The notes below the pieces were generated by a model. It saw only the letters and a list, made by a program, of their open reading frames with translations, ran no database searches and had not been told where the DNA came from. This document shows, in pieces, positions 35,509-47,708 of a stretch of DNA of 64,000 nucleotides (position 1 is the stretch's first letter; each line of letters opens with the position of its first letter). Made by a program: the position numbers and the translations under genes. This stretch comes from Larix kaempferi. Its lineage: Eukaryota > Streptophyta > Pinopsida > Pinales > Pinaceae. The DNA lies in NCBI GenBank assembly GCA_027924585.1, contig BSBM01000299.1, forward strand, positions 27,752,501-27,816,500, read 5' to 3'.

Positions 35509-38500
35509 TGTTAGCACCTCATACATTTTTGTGCTTAATTTTCTTTTGGCAGCATTGACAGTGCAAAATAGAGCATGCTTTCGTTGGTAGAGGTCTCAAA
35601 CTTAGCCAAGAAGAAGCTTTTTCCTCCGGTGTAGGCACCAAAGTTGCAAAAAAGGAAACTTTTGAGAAAAAGAGAAAGAGGAAAGGTGTCCATGATTTAG
35701 CAAGAAAATTAATTTTAGGCCAAGGATTAATTTTTGCACATTTCAATCCTCCAATTATTGGTGTTTATGTAATTTTTATATTAAAGAGGAGTTTAACCTA
35801 AGCCAAAACTTTATGGAGAAAGGCTTTAATATTTGAATAATATGGCCAAAGTTAAACTTTATGGAAGTTTTAATTTTTATGTTAGCCTATGTTTCAACTT
35901 TAGAGAAGGCGATATTTTCTTTTAATGTTTGGTTGTGGGCCCAAATTCTAATGAAAAATGGAGCAAAAGGTTAATGCACCCAACACCGAGGGCTTACAAA
36001 GGGATCAAGTGCCAAGTCTGGATAGCCCCACGCATCACTCATCGTTCGAACACCCAGTCCAAGAGATCTCTCTTTTATTTGTTACTTAATATATATATGA
36101 AAAGCCATGGGATATATAAAGAGTAGAAGGCATTCTTTTGTCTTGCATGTGGGATAAATGGCCCAGAATTAAAAAATAAATGTCGGCAATAGGTGGAAAT
36201 TCTAGCTAGTGGTTTGATGCTAAACGCCGGGTCACACGACGAGAGATGCCACGTCTTCTACCATAACCGATACTAGGCAGCGTTCAACGGGGCACTATTG
36301 AGCCACTTAGACGAGTGAGGTGGCTCCATGAAGATCGTAGGCGCAACAATGAAGGGAGATCAACGGTTCATTTTTGACATTACAGCACAAAATCGCTTGG
36401 GGGATAAGAGATGGGTTGGTCGCGATGGAGAAACCAATATCACGCGTGTCATCTTTTTGGAGGCATTGGATATATTAAAATGGTATTAGAGACAGCCTAA
36501 GGCCCGTGCGATACCACCCTTGGAAAATATTATAAAAGAAAAAACCGCTCTTTTTTTTTTGGTGACTTGTTCTCTTTTGATAGAAACATCAGGCTCTCAA
36601 ACCCTAACATCATTTGTCCGAGAGCTAGGTAGTTCGTTGCAACGTGGGAGTCTGAGTGGGCGAGGGAGACTGATTTTCTCTTTCTGATATTACTCTTACA
36701 GCTCCTATGTCCACGATTTTTCTACCCTCCATCTAGGTTTGTCATTTTGCATCCAAAGATCGACGCTGCCACCATTTTTCTCAAGCAAAGGATAGAAGAA
36801 GCAAATGTAAAGAGTTCTGGGTCTTATCGTTTAGGGGTTCATGTGCCGGCCACTGACATCTGTGCATTGTGTGTTGGGTTTGCATGTGCAGAGTGATAGA
36901 ATTTTTCTTTTCTTCGTTCTCCTCCATGATACGTCAGCCACACGGTGTGTACTTAGACACTACACTTGTTTGAGTGGTGAAAGTCGAACATGTTGATTGC
37001 TCAGGTCTCTCGACTCTATCCCAATGTTGTTCCTAGCACAACGGTATCTCGTTTATTTCATCTCCATTCTCAGTGGAGCCAAATCCTATGAGGTGTTATT
37101 TGGTGAAGGAAGGGGAATTAGGGTTTCCATTTTTGTGACTCTTCAAGTTAAGCCTCGAATGACAGGAGAGGGGTTTTCAGGCATCACATAACATCTTGAG
37201 GTATTCTTTAGAAGGTTGGTTTCTTTGGACGCAGAAGAGGTTAATCACTCGTTCTCAGAGATTACACGTCGTGGTTGGACTGTTGACACAAGATGTTATA
37301 CTTCTGAAGTTTGTATTTGGGTAGGTGCATCTTTGTGATAAAAAGCCTCTGAGAATGCTCGTTCACTATCCAGACATTGTGATATGCTTGCGATGGAATT
37401 CGATCTGAGAAATTCGTCATTGTTTGAGTTTCCTCGAGGCCGGATTTCTAAAGTTGATTTTTGCATAAGTTTGAGATCTTGCTGTGTGTTGGGAACATGA
37501 AAGCAAGGGAAACGGTTTGGCACTATGAAGAGCCTAATCAATTTTTGCAGTTGGTATTACATTTCTTAGAGTGAAACTCGATGAAGCCTTGAAGTATAAT
37601 TTAAAGGAGTAAGTAGTGTAGCACCTGGTAGTCCAAAGGATAAATAGAAATGAAGGCAGTCAGTTAGTGGGAGCAGCCACCTGGACGAGCGTCTCCAGAA
37701 TATTTTTTTCATTTTGCATGAGTCAGTTGTCATTTAGTTAAAAATTGTTGGTAAATGTAAAAAGGGGTTTGCACGTGTTACCCACTTTTGTCTTGTAACA
37801 GTGGTGACGAATAGGATAAGCTAGCTATCACTCATACTTGTAACTAATTTCTTGTAGGAGTAGGTCGAGCATGAAGCCCAGGATAACTATAAATTTCATG
37901 TAATTGAATGAATGAAGGTTTGGGTTTTCATTTACGGGACTCTCGAGAGCTAAGAAGCTCTGCATTGTATATGTTTTCTATTTTCAGACATGAATAAAAG
38001 TTGCAGAGATGGGATGCTTTGAAGCTTTCCATGGATGAGATTCTTGTGCCATTGGTCTCTTTAGTAAGTAAATCCTATGTGATTGTCTTCCTATTTAACA
38101 TTTCATTGTGTCTTTCCTTTCATGTTTGAGCACAAGGGTTATGGATCAGAATTCATCTAGTATGCTCTGAATCCATTGTTCAAGCATTCAAACATCTTCT
38201 TCTAAAGTCTTGCAGAATTCAACCTAGTTAGGTGCTCTATTTGATGGGCTATCTTCCCTATTCCTCCAATCCACCTGCAAAAACCTTAACATAGAAGAGC
38301 TAGTGTCTACCCTACCTCTGTCTATGATCTCTTCCAAATCCTACCTCTAGCAACCTAGTTCAGACTTGATTTATTGAATCCATTGCCCAATGGTCTCCCT
38401 CCATGAATGTCTTACTAAAAATCTTTGAAACCAATCTGTTCTACTAGGGTTTTGACCTCCTTAATGTGTTTTGATTACATATCTTGAGCAAGAATTCTGA

Positions 38501-38639
38501 ACATGTGTTTTATCTGTTAAATTGTTGATCATTTTAGTTTTCTATGACTTTAAAGAGAGAGCCCTCTCAGACTAAGTTGGTTAGTGGTTACCCTAGATTT
38601 CCCTCTTCACAACCTTGGAGGTTAACTTTGGTGTTAACA
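35509..38639 (+). mobile_element. Element B 3' LTR (3.13 kb)
   Basis: Begins TGTTAGCACC and ends GGTGTTAACA. The last 1.14 kb matches the 5' LTR remnant at 32417-33585. A 25-30 bp deletion between two TTGG words near 38577 distinguishes it from the 5' copy. The first 2 kb match neither LTR-A nor LTR-C closely. No reading frame comparable to that of families A and C is evident. The five bases beyond it (TATAC) do not match those left of LTR-A (AAGTT), as expected for a recombinant composite. Confidence 0.88.
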
Positions 38640-40072
38640 TATACAATATATGAAACAGAAATTATAAAGGGATCTTCCCCAATCATCCACAACAACATAT
38701 AGAAGTATATACAATATAAAACAAATAACATGCAGGGATTCATTCCCCACCTCTGCACAGCAGCAAATACCAATATAATACAAGAAAACCAACATATATA
38801 CACACTCAATCAGAAATTATACCATGATCTTTCCCGAGGCCCTCAAAATAGAAAATTCTTCAGAGGTTTAAAGAATTCACTCCCTTCCTCACTCCATTCC
38901 TCAGAGATACTAGTATCTATATGACAACAACAAGAAACTGTAAGCTCCCTTTAAGAAGGTAGTGGAGTCTCTCCCACACTCATAGTGCCGAGATTTTAAT
39001 GCAACGTGGAGCCAAGCAAGAAAAGGCAGATCGTGGAGGTGTGGGTGTTATACCCTTAGTGCTAAGTTTCAAGGGAAACGTGGCAAGGGAGTGCAGTTAA
39101 AAATAACCCTAAGTAACATAATTAATAAAAGACAACTTACGTTTACATTTTATATATATATATATAAGTAAATCATCCTCTTTTAAAAGTATTAATATAC
39201 TTATATTGCATTATCATGTATCGTATGTATATAATTACAAAACATTATTATAACTAATAATATTTCACAAATATATATAAGTATCTTTATATACATATAT
39301 TGTTTCTCTTTGCATTGTCATTACAATGCATTATATGTATATAATTACAAAATATTATTATAACTAATAATATTTATCAAAGTGATAATATTCATATATA
39401 TGTATATATGCAATCTATATAAGCATCTATATATACATATATTGTTTCTCTTTGCATTGTCATTACAATGCATTATATGTAGTAATATTTTATCAACGTG
39501 ATGGAACACATAAATATATATATATAACTTATTTCATCTATCTTTCTAAGGTATTAAATGTATGTATTGGGGTTTAACTAACCGAACCAAGATAGTAATA
39601 ACCATCACCTGGTCTATCATGTGATAAATAGTCTAGCTTACGTTAATAATTAGATACCGCGTTTTGATGATGAAAACCCTTGGCATCCTATGTCAGGACT
39701 AGGATGTCAAATACATCCATATGAGTTTCTTAGTTTTTCATAATAGCTTTTAACAAATATTAACTTAGTACTAAGCTTTAGGTCTTAGGAGGCATTTACT
39801 GCCTTTCGATGGTGAAGGGTATCTTCGGTATCCCTCTCTAGGAATAACCGATAACAAAACAACTTAAGTAACCTTTGGTGAACATCAATGTTCACTTAAG
39901 TGCTTGCGGCACCAAGATAAGATCTATTATCAAACTCATGGCTTCCAAGCCATTTCACCTATTCCCACTCCAGTGGATTCGTCCCCTTATCGCTAGGTTG
40001 CATCGCGACCTCAGTCTCCTAAACTAGCATTACAATTTAAAATTTAGAATTTAAACCACATCACTTACAATG
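38640..40072. other. AT-rich spacer between LTR elements
   Basis: No gene seen. It contains AT-rich tandem repeats at about 39213-39490 and, further right, a stretch around GGGTATCTTCGGTATCCC (39828) reminiscent of the GGGTCCTACGGGGTACC segment of the 4.1 kb LTR. It may therefore include old LTR sequence. Confidence 0.45.
39213..39490. repeat. AT-rich tandem repeat, ~124-140 bp unit
   Basis: ATGTATATAATTACAAAA, then TATTATTATAACTAATAATA and TTTGCATTGTCATTACAATG, occur in the same order at about 39225-39332 and 39347-39472. Unit length varies through an internal ATATAT run. No coding content. Confidence 0.8.
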
Positions 40073-43000
40073 TGTTAGCACCTGATTTTTACAGCATAGA
40101 CATAGAAGTGAAAGAAAGGGATATCTTGAAAATTTCTTGATTAAAGCTAGAGTTGCCCTTGTTCCATGACCTCGTGCTAAAAGTATAATAAAAATGGAAT
40201 TGGGGGTGTTAAATATGCAAGGAAGGGCAAAGGCATGGGAAAGAAAGCATTAAAATGTGACCAAAATGGCCAAAAAACGAGCTTATGTCTATAGTCAAAC
40301 AGAGATAATGGGAAGGGTAGCCACCGCACCAGTTTCCACCATTAGATGGGCGTGAGAGGAAGATCAACGACTAGCGTTGACTGTCTTATAGCCGAGTTGC
40401 ACGAGGAATAGAAGCACAAGTGGTTGCAATGGGAAATGCCACCGGATAGATGGCAGTTGGAGGAAGTGTCGCATGGTAGGTAAGTGGTAAGTGATACCAT
40501 CTCAAGGGCATGCAATATCACCTAGGTGGAAAGGAAGGTGGCTAGCGACGTGGACGGCCAAGGTGGGCCGTGCAGATAAAGGATAAAGGTCCCACAGTGG
40601 TTGGTGCAACGTGACGGAAGAAACAGTGTATATTACCCTAGAAGGGTCAATGGTCCTTGATGATCGTCGCATCGAGAAGATGCACGCCAGAGATATGGGG
40701 ATGCAGCTGCGATGGGAAAACCCATTTTCCAGGTGTCACCACCAAAACTTGTTGCAAGAGGATGAGTGGTAAAGCAAAACCGTTTGAGGGGAATGTGATG
40801 CCACTCCATTGAGGTACGGCGCTAAGGAGTGGACGGTGGACATCAAGACACGGGGAATGATCTAATGGCAGGAAAGGGAGAGAAGTCAAATCAATAAAAG
40901 GGGGTCATATCTAACGGTCCAGATCTTCGTTCAAGAAATCTATGGAGGAGAGAGTTGGACAGCCGTAAAAGAAGACCGAAGGATAAATGAGTAGGCATAT
41001 ATATGTATAAGCTCGCACGCAGGTTGACAGGAGAAGTCATTCTCAAGTTTTCCCAGCAACAGGTAGAGCTTCATGGTCGTCGTTTTTTCTAATCTAAGCC
41101 CGTTCATGACATGGAATGAAGGAAGAACTAATGTCTGAGGGACTTAGGGCTAAAATCATTCGGAGAGTTAGGGTTTGAATGCACCTAAGGAAGGGTTTCA
41201 GTAATTTGTACCTGCAATTAGGAAGAAAATGAAAGTTTAGACTTGTACTTTTTGGGGGTTTTCAGTAGCCATTTTCCCTTTGTCACGTCGGTCAAGATTA
41301 TGTTTTCCTCAGGTCCGAGGGTTTTTCGGGAGGGTCCGTTGTCACTTCTCAGAGATGATTTTTTTTTTTTTTTTTTTTTGTTTTTGTAGGAACCACCAAA
41401 ATCTCAGAGGGTTAAAGAGGCCGACCGCCAAAGTCAGTGGAGGCGACAGAGTGGCAAATTTGGGAGTGCTGCGAGTGTTGATGTGGTGCTAGCAGGAATG
41501 ACAGGTTGTAGTTTTGGACGACGATGGAGGAGAAGGGGCCAAAGCAGCAGGCAATAGAGGTAGGATGATGTGACACATGCCATTCGATGACCTAAAGGGA
41601 ACAAGGCGAATTTTTATGACATAGACAGGGCCATGTGGATAGGCGGCTCAAAGGGCATCTCTTATGCCAATGAAATGATTGCGAACATGATGGAGGCCAC
41701 CTCAGCATCATCATGGGTTGCGCCGTTTATCTAGAAGTCTTTGCCAAGCATGCTTCATGTCGGCTCGGGTTTTGGGCATCATTGCTACTTGATTAAGGGG
41801 CTTGGACAGGTTATGATGGCAATTGTGGCCACATGTAACTGCTTTCATTGTCATGACAGTTATGGATATGGTCCTTACGTCCCTCGTTCCGAAGTCGGTA
41901 TATGGAGAAGGTGGTGCAACTGGCAGTTCGGGCATCTTTCAGTTGGAATTCAATCATGGAGAAGGAGCAGGAATCCGAAGTTGTGTTTATGCCCGAATAG
42001 GCATGGTCCGAGGTGGAATAAGAGCATGTTCCTTCGTCCCCTATGATATTTTACCACATAGAATCTAGCTTCAATAGTGATGAGGAGGAGCCCAAAGGAC
42101 AACAAGTGTCCGAAAGTGTTTGATGCCGAAGGAAGAAGGAAACTCCTGAAGAGGAGCGGAACACCAAGCAAGGCATGGATATTGTCCATGATTTCGTGAT
42201 CTTCGTTGAAGAAGTGACACCTTCCCCTCCAACGGATGAGTCACAGCCCGATAGCTCTCTGAAAATAAATAACTTCTTTGACTCACAAGGTCAACTAAAG
42301 GCCGAGGAGTGTGGTGGTGCCCTGCTCATGGTATTTTTTGTTCCCTGTCTTAATCAGTCTGTTTTAAGACTTGACACGTATGTAATATTCCCAATTTTGG
42401 AACTGTCAAGGTGGCGACATAATTTTGTTTGTTTTCTAAAGACCGATTCGAGGCCAAGAGCTTATAAAAAGCATTGTAATAGAATAATTAGGGGTTGGAA
42501 AATCATTCGTCTAAGGCTTGAGGGATGAGCCCAGTTTTGGGGCTTTTCATATTAATACGATGTGCAGTGCCTATGGTAGACTGTTTTGCAGAGATTCCTG
42601 TGTCATTCTAACTTGTACTCAGTTTTTCCTTCTTCTCTATGTGCATGTGTTTCCTATTATGCCTTTACATTATGTTTTTCATTTCGTGCCTGAGATTAGT
42701 GTATAGTAACTTAGAATTCTTGGAAACAAGCTCTGGTTATTATCTTAGGTATTCACTCAATATCGCCACTAAAGTTGATATTGAATTCATCTTTATTGGA
42801 TGCTCATATCAATTGTCTGTTCCTATTTTCTTCTTTTACCACCAGAAAATATCTTTACGATGGCAAACGAGTGGCTACCTTGCCTTTGTTGGAGTAGTCC
42901 ACACTATGGCAGTGTTATTTGATTTATGTGTAATACCTTGACCCCATCGCCCAATCATTTTTCCCCTGTGATTATCCCTCCCACACTCTCACATAATTTG

Positions 43001-43227
43001 TCATGCTAGAAACTTGACCTTTTGTATGTATTTTAGTTGAATATTTTTGAGTAATGAAGGCTGATGTGTTCATTCATTGTTGACGCCTTTGAGTATTTCC
43101 AGTTCTTCATAAATTTAGAGAGAGCCCTCTCGAATTATGCTGGGTCAGTACCATTAGTCCAAAGTGGTTAGTGGTTACCCCGATTTTGCCTCTCCACAAC
43201 CCTGGAGGTACGTTTTGGGTGACAACA
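40073..43227 (+). mobile_element. Element C 5' LTR (3.15 kb)
   Basis: Starts TGTTAGCACC and ends GGGTGACAACA just before a decayed tRNA-Asp primer site. It is related to LTR-A over at least 41600-42530 and at the 3' end (AGAGAGAGCCCTCTC at 43117). Carries the same LTR-embedded frame (41956-42309). A 21-base T-tract lies at 41359-41379. No matching 3' LTR was found in the window, so the element is truncated on the right. Confidence 0.85.
41956..42309 (+). pseudogene. LTR-embedded ORF, family C copy
   Basis: Aligns codon for codon, without gaps for more than 110 codons, with the intact frame at 22462. Starts MEKEQESEVVFMPE and retains IESS, the basic CRRKKET segment, IVHDFVIFVEEVTP and DSSLKINNFFDSQ. 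In-frame stops occur near codons 15, 22 and 56; at least the first and third sit where copy A1 has CAG-type or CGA-type codons. An upstream block also matches LTR-A (MLHVGSGFGHHCYLI and MAIVATCNC, about 41753-41850), so the ancestral protein was probably longer. The frame stays open past the homologous end to 42528. Confidence 0.65.
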
Positions 43228-43230
43228 AAT

Positions 43231-43248
43231 TGGCACTAATGCTAGGTA
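43231..43248 (+). promoter_or_regulatory. Decayed tRNA-Asp primer binding site (element C)
   Basis: TGGCACTAATGCTAGGTA lies at the position of the intact tRNA-Asp site of element A and matches it at 11 of 18 bases. Five of the seven differences are G-to-A or C-to-T. Confidence 0.75.
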
Positions 43249-43416
43249 CGACTGTCTCTTCATACTTGGTAGAACGACAAAGTTTCAGATCTGACTATTG
43301 ATGGTGGGAACCATTCAAACATCAAGAGGGTTGCATATCATCCACCTGGTGACTCCAATCATTATTCAAGTTCAATCTGTAGACTCCACTGGAGAACGAG
43401 CCCAACCGCCTTACAC

Positions 43417-45021
43417 ATGGAAGAATTAAGGCCCAAGTATCAGGGTATCGATCCATTCAAAGAAGCCCTATTCTTCTATGTTGGCATCCTTTTGCCGTTA
43501 TGTATATATATCAGAATGTTTTTGTCTCACCAGAGATCTTTAGGTCAGGAGAGAGCCTCCTTTGTATATCCTTCACTCAAGTTTGAAAATGTATATTCTC
43601 CTTTCACCCCTAGAGTTGATCCCGTCCTTCCATTTGAGCCATGTATAAACAATAATAAGCCTGATAAATTCCCTGAGAGTAAGGCCAATGATACTCTCCC
43701 TTCATCTACTCCTTTTCCTTCTAGGGCCCAGCTAAGATACAACCCTCTAAGGCTACCCCCTGTCTTTCATGATTTCCCTCTAGACTACCATAAACACCTC
43801 CCTATTTTTTACGAAGAATCCAAGATGTTTACTGCAGAGAAACATCTTCAAGGCTTTGAACATTTTCTTAATCTCTTCGAAATAGAACATGATGATGTCT
43901 GTATGAGGGATTTTTCAAAATCCCTCCAAGGAAATGTGTGGAGGTGGTTCAAGCATTTGCATCCTGAGTCTATTGATACCTGGGGAGAGTTGTCTGAAGC
44001 CTTTTTGGGGTTTTGGGTCCAGAGAAAGCCATGGGACCTAATTCTTTCATAGTTTTACTCCATGAGAAGGCAAGAAAATGAAACCATGTCTAGCTTTAAC
44101 AAAAGGTTTGCAAGCTTCTATTATGACATGCCAAAGGAAATCCAATCCCTAGAGAATGCTGCTAAATTATAGTATGCATCTATTTTTCCTCCTGAATTAT
44201 CTTTTCATTTATTGGAGAGAAGGTCTTCCAATTTGTATTTTATGTTCATCGATGCATTGGAGGTTGAAGACAATCTTAGGATGTTCGGGAAGTTATCACA
44301 CCAGGATCACGATGAAAAGGTTAAAGAAGAATTAAGATTCGAAAAAGGACATCAACAAGGGGGATTTCCCTTATAGTCCGTTTTTTCTCAGAATGAGCAG
44401 AGAGTTGATCGACTCGGTGATGTACCAGAAGAAGGTAGTTCCGGTTTGTTTTATGCAGATTACAGCCGGTCTACTAAGGCTTCTGTTGCTGATGGTTCTG
44501 ACAAAGTTTTCAGTCCACCTAAATATGATGATTATGAAGAGGGCCACTTGGATAACCTCATGAGCTTCTTTGAAGAAGAGGATAAAGATGAGCCTTTGTT
44601 TAGCCAGTTTCACCATTCGAGAATTCCAACCGAAGAAAGGGATGTTATGGTGGGTCCAGAACCCACCGTTGAGATTCATCAGAATATTGATCCCCAGTAG
44701 GAAGAGGACTCTTTTCGGGTCCAAGTTGAAAGGGAATATAGGGTCCTTGAAGAGGAATATAGAACCCTCAAGGAAGAATATGTGAGCCTTGAATACAAAT
44801 ATGGGGTTCTGGAAGGATTTCTTGGGTCCGGTGGACACCTTCGATAGGTTGACCAGATTGCTGAAGGGCTGGAAGACGAGCAAGAAGACCCACATAATTC
44901 TTATACGGAATCCATTAGGGGGGTTAAAGACGATTGTAGACTCCTTAAGGAGGACCGAGCTAGGCAACCATACTTTTGTGCAGGTCTGTTGTTGCTGCAA
45001 CATCCTTCCCCGAAATTTTGA
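43417..45021 (+). pseudogene. gag of element C (gag-only element)
   Basis: One frame of 535 codons with stops at about 44050, 44170, 44374, 44698 and 44845. Starts MEELRPKYQGIDPF. Capsid core: KHLQGFEHFLNLFEIEHDD, FSKSLQGNVWRWFKHL, then SSFNKRFASFYYDMP and FPPELSFHLLERR, closely matching gag-A. The C-terminus carries short coiled-coil repeats of the form EREYRVLEEEYRTLKEEY (about 44725-44815) that I do not see in gag-A. No zinc knuckle, protease or polymerase follows. The antisense strand has a 229-codon open frame, which is a shadow. Confidence 0.86.
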
Positions 45022-47708
45022 AGTTATTTGGGGCCCCTCCTTTGAACACTTTTGTAGCAAGTTTTTTACTTTATCTTTCTGGTTTTTTTTTCTCTAACTA
45101 GGCAGAATTTCATCACCTGCTTCCAAAAGAGTTTTCTCATTTTTCTAAGGAAAAGTCATTCTTTTCCTTCATCGCAGATTTTGGTCTTAACTCACCCACT
45201 GTAGTGCAAATTTTAGCCTTAAGTCCTCCGCTGCTTTAACACGCCTCTAACCGTGAGTTCCTCTCTCGGAGTAGACTATAGCTCTAACTCAGCCACCCCC
45301 TTTTGGAAAGCCCCAAGCCTTTTTTGGCACACATTATGAATAGTAAGCCAGCCACCATTAGCGTGAGAGATAACCTTTTCTCGATCGCTGAAGGTGCAAG
45401 AATTATCATTATATTCCCCGCCTTGGAGTTGCACTTCACCTTCTTGGGAGAATTAAAAGTTGGCGCATTCCTCCCCAGTGCAGACCGTGGTGATAGAGTC
45501 AGTTCCACAAGCACAGGAGATATGCTTATCCTTCCCGTATGCAAATCTGTGTTTCGTCTTTCACGATAACCCATGTTTGGCACAGTTTTGTGAGCGCAAC
45601 CCTATTGTTAGGATCGCTGCTTGAGCGTAAGGTTTATCTTTGAACGTGCGCTTAGCACATAGTGCAAAAGATTACGCTCCCCGCTTGGTGCGAAAGTTAA
45701 ATCCGTGCTCGGCACGAAAAGATATCCTCGATCATTGTGCACCGGTGGAGTTGGTAGGACCTTTAATGAGGCCAGGTGCCACTCTTAATGACAGATTTCT
45801 TGAGCCCCGTGCTCATAACCCCGCCAAATTTGGACGTACGTGACATTAATTTCCACCCTATTTAATGTATCCGAAACATTTTGAAACTCACCATAACATT
45901 TGCACTCATTGCCTGGGACTCATAGTTTGAAAGTTGATGTCATTGGCTGAGCACCTACAGTGGCCATTACCTGTTTCGGGACAAATGCCAACCTTTAGAG
46001 AACCTGCCAATATTCCAGGTAGGCGCTTCTCCTTATTCCTCTCATTGTTTCATGGGTTTCTACCCGATTAAATAGAATGTTCCTGTCTTACATACTATGT
46101 AAAGGGTTCCTAGAGAGCACAGCCTAAGCTTTCACCCTCTGTGAGGATACGAGGTTGATGCATGCAAACCAGGGTAGAGACGGCCCTATCTCATAGGCAC
46201 ATAAGTATTTTCCCTCTGTCGCATTTTCGGCATCCCTGGTTCTCCTCACAGAGCTTTCATTTGCCAAGCGAAACTCATGTCTCCCCACGACCGCATTTGA
46301 AAGTTTTTTCTATGTTTTTCTAGGTTGCGTAATAGCTGGTTTCTATTTAAGCTCTTCTTCCATGAGTAGAGTCTCTATTTTCTAAAAGTATGAATTTCTT
46401 GCCCTGCTCTGGCCATAAGTTTTTTGCACTGGTCTAGCATTAGAGATATGTTTTAAGCCACTTGGTCATTCGCCGCAATCTGGACACCAAAGCTAAGCAA
46501 AGTATTTTGTCCTTTCACGCAAGGTGCGTAAAACTCACGCTCAGCCCAAACCAACATGGGGACTTGATAACCGAGCCCGAAAGCCTTGCCCTCGCCTGCG
46601 AGCATGAAATTTGTCCAGCCATCATGTCCTCGGTGACTTGAGTGAGTCTCCTCACATCTTGATATCCCTGAATCGTCCCAACAGCATCTTAGTGGCCATA
46701 GATTTTTTCACTCAAACCCGTAGAAGCCGCAGCATCCCAAGGTCTTTTTTGCAAAACAAAACTCCCTGCCAAGCGTCTAATGTGCGTAAAACCCAATCCT
46801 TCTCATTTCTGAGCAGCTAAAGTTTCATCCTGTGAACACTGAGATACTTTGCTCAACCGAAAGCAATGGTCATTCATGGCAAGGGCGAGTAAAAACCACA
46901 ATGCTCAGCTGAAATTGCCTTAGGATATATTAAATCAACCCATCGTGCCGATTTAGAACCCTGATAACCTAGCTCGGAAGTCTAACTCATAGAAGCCAAC
47001 ATTTGCGAGGTTTATCCATCTTCTATGCAATCTCCACTATCAACTACCGACACATGAAATGTTTAAACACTGACGCATAGTAAATGTCACATGCATAATG
47101 TTAAGTGCTAGTGCATAAATAAGGTTAGGATAGCACATGCAAAGTTGTTTGGGCTAGCGCACAAATGATTTTAGCTTTGGCGCATGTATAAAATTGGGGC
47201 GCTAGCGCACAAAGTATTTTAGGCATTAGTGCAGAAAATGCATTATCACTTGGTGCACAAGTAATCTTAAGCGCCGGCACGCATGAAACGTCTAGGTATT
47301 AGTGCATAAGATCCCGCTTGTACACCAGCACGCATTAGATCACTGATCTTAGCGTACACAGAATCTCAAGCACGAGGAAAAGCTCTATTTAGGCACTAGC
47401 GTGAAAATCTTGATTAGACTCGCGCAAGTTTGTGTGACAATTGAGGGGATACCTGCATGTTGAAAATGAATGGCGCAGATTCAAAGAAGATCTTGCTCGT
47501 TGTCCTGATGCCTTGTCTTTGCTTTTAGCATGGAATGGCATTGTTGAATTAATCTTAAGCTTGAAATGAAGATAATTATGATTTTTTAAGATAGCCTCTA
47601 TATTGTGAAAATGTTATATTTTGGCTCTGGCATAGAGTGTTGCTAATGTTTGAAGAAGTGATCTAACTAAAGTCTTTTTGACATTGCCTTGCTCACCATA
47701 GGATTACC
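45022..47708. other. Leader-like sequence with GCGCA motif repeats
   Basis: No gene seen. Degenerate phased repeats containing AGCGCACAAA or GGTGCGAAA-type words occur at about 45600-45760 and densely at 47060-47430. The GC content is higher than the AT-rich left part of the window. It precedes the long coiled-coil reading frame at 47709 and may be its 5' leader. Confidence 0.45.
47060..47430. repeat. Phased GCGCAC repeat, ~13 degenerate units
   Basis: Words such as GGGCTAGCGCACAAATGATT (about 47148), GGCGCTAGCGCACAAAG (about 47197), GCATTAGTGCAGAAAATG and GTATTAGTGCATAAGATC recur every roughly 30-38 bp. Consensus is near GCNNTAGCGCANAAA, often followed by TNTTAG. A smaller related group lies at 45630-45750 (GCTTGGTGCGAAAG, GTGCTCGGCACGAAAA). 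Confidence 0.7.

Noticed and set aside
44371-45060. 229-codon open frame on the minus strand
   Set aside because: It lies exactly opposite gag-C, whose plus-strand frame has a clear capsid domain, so it is a shadow.
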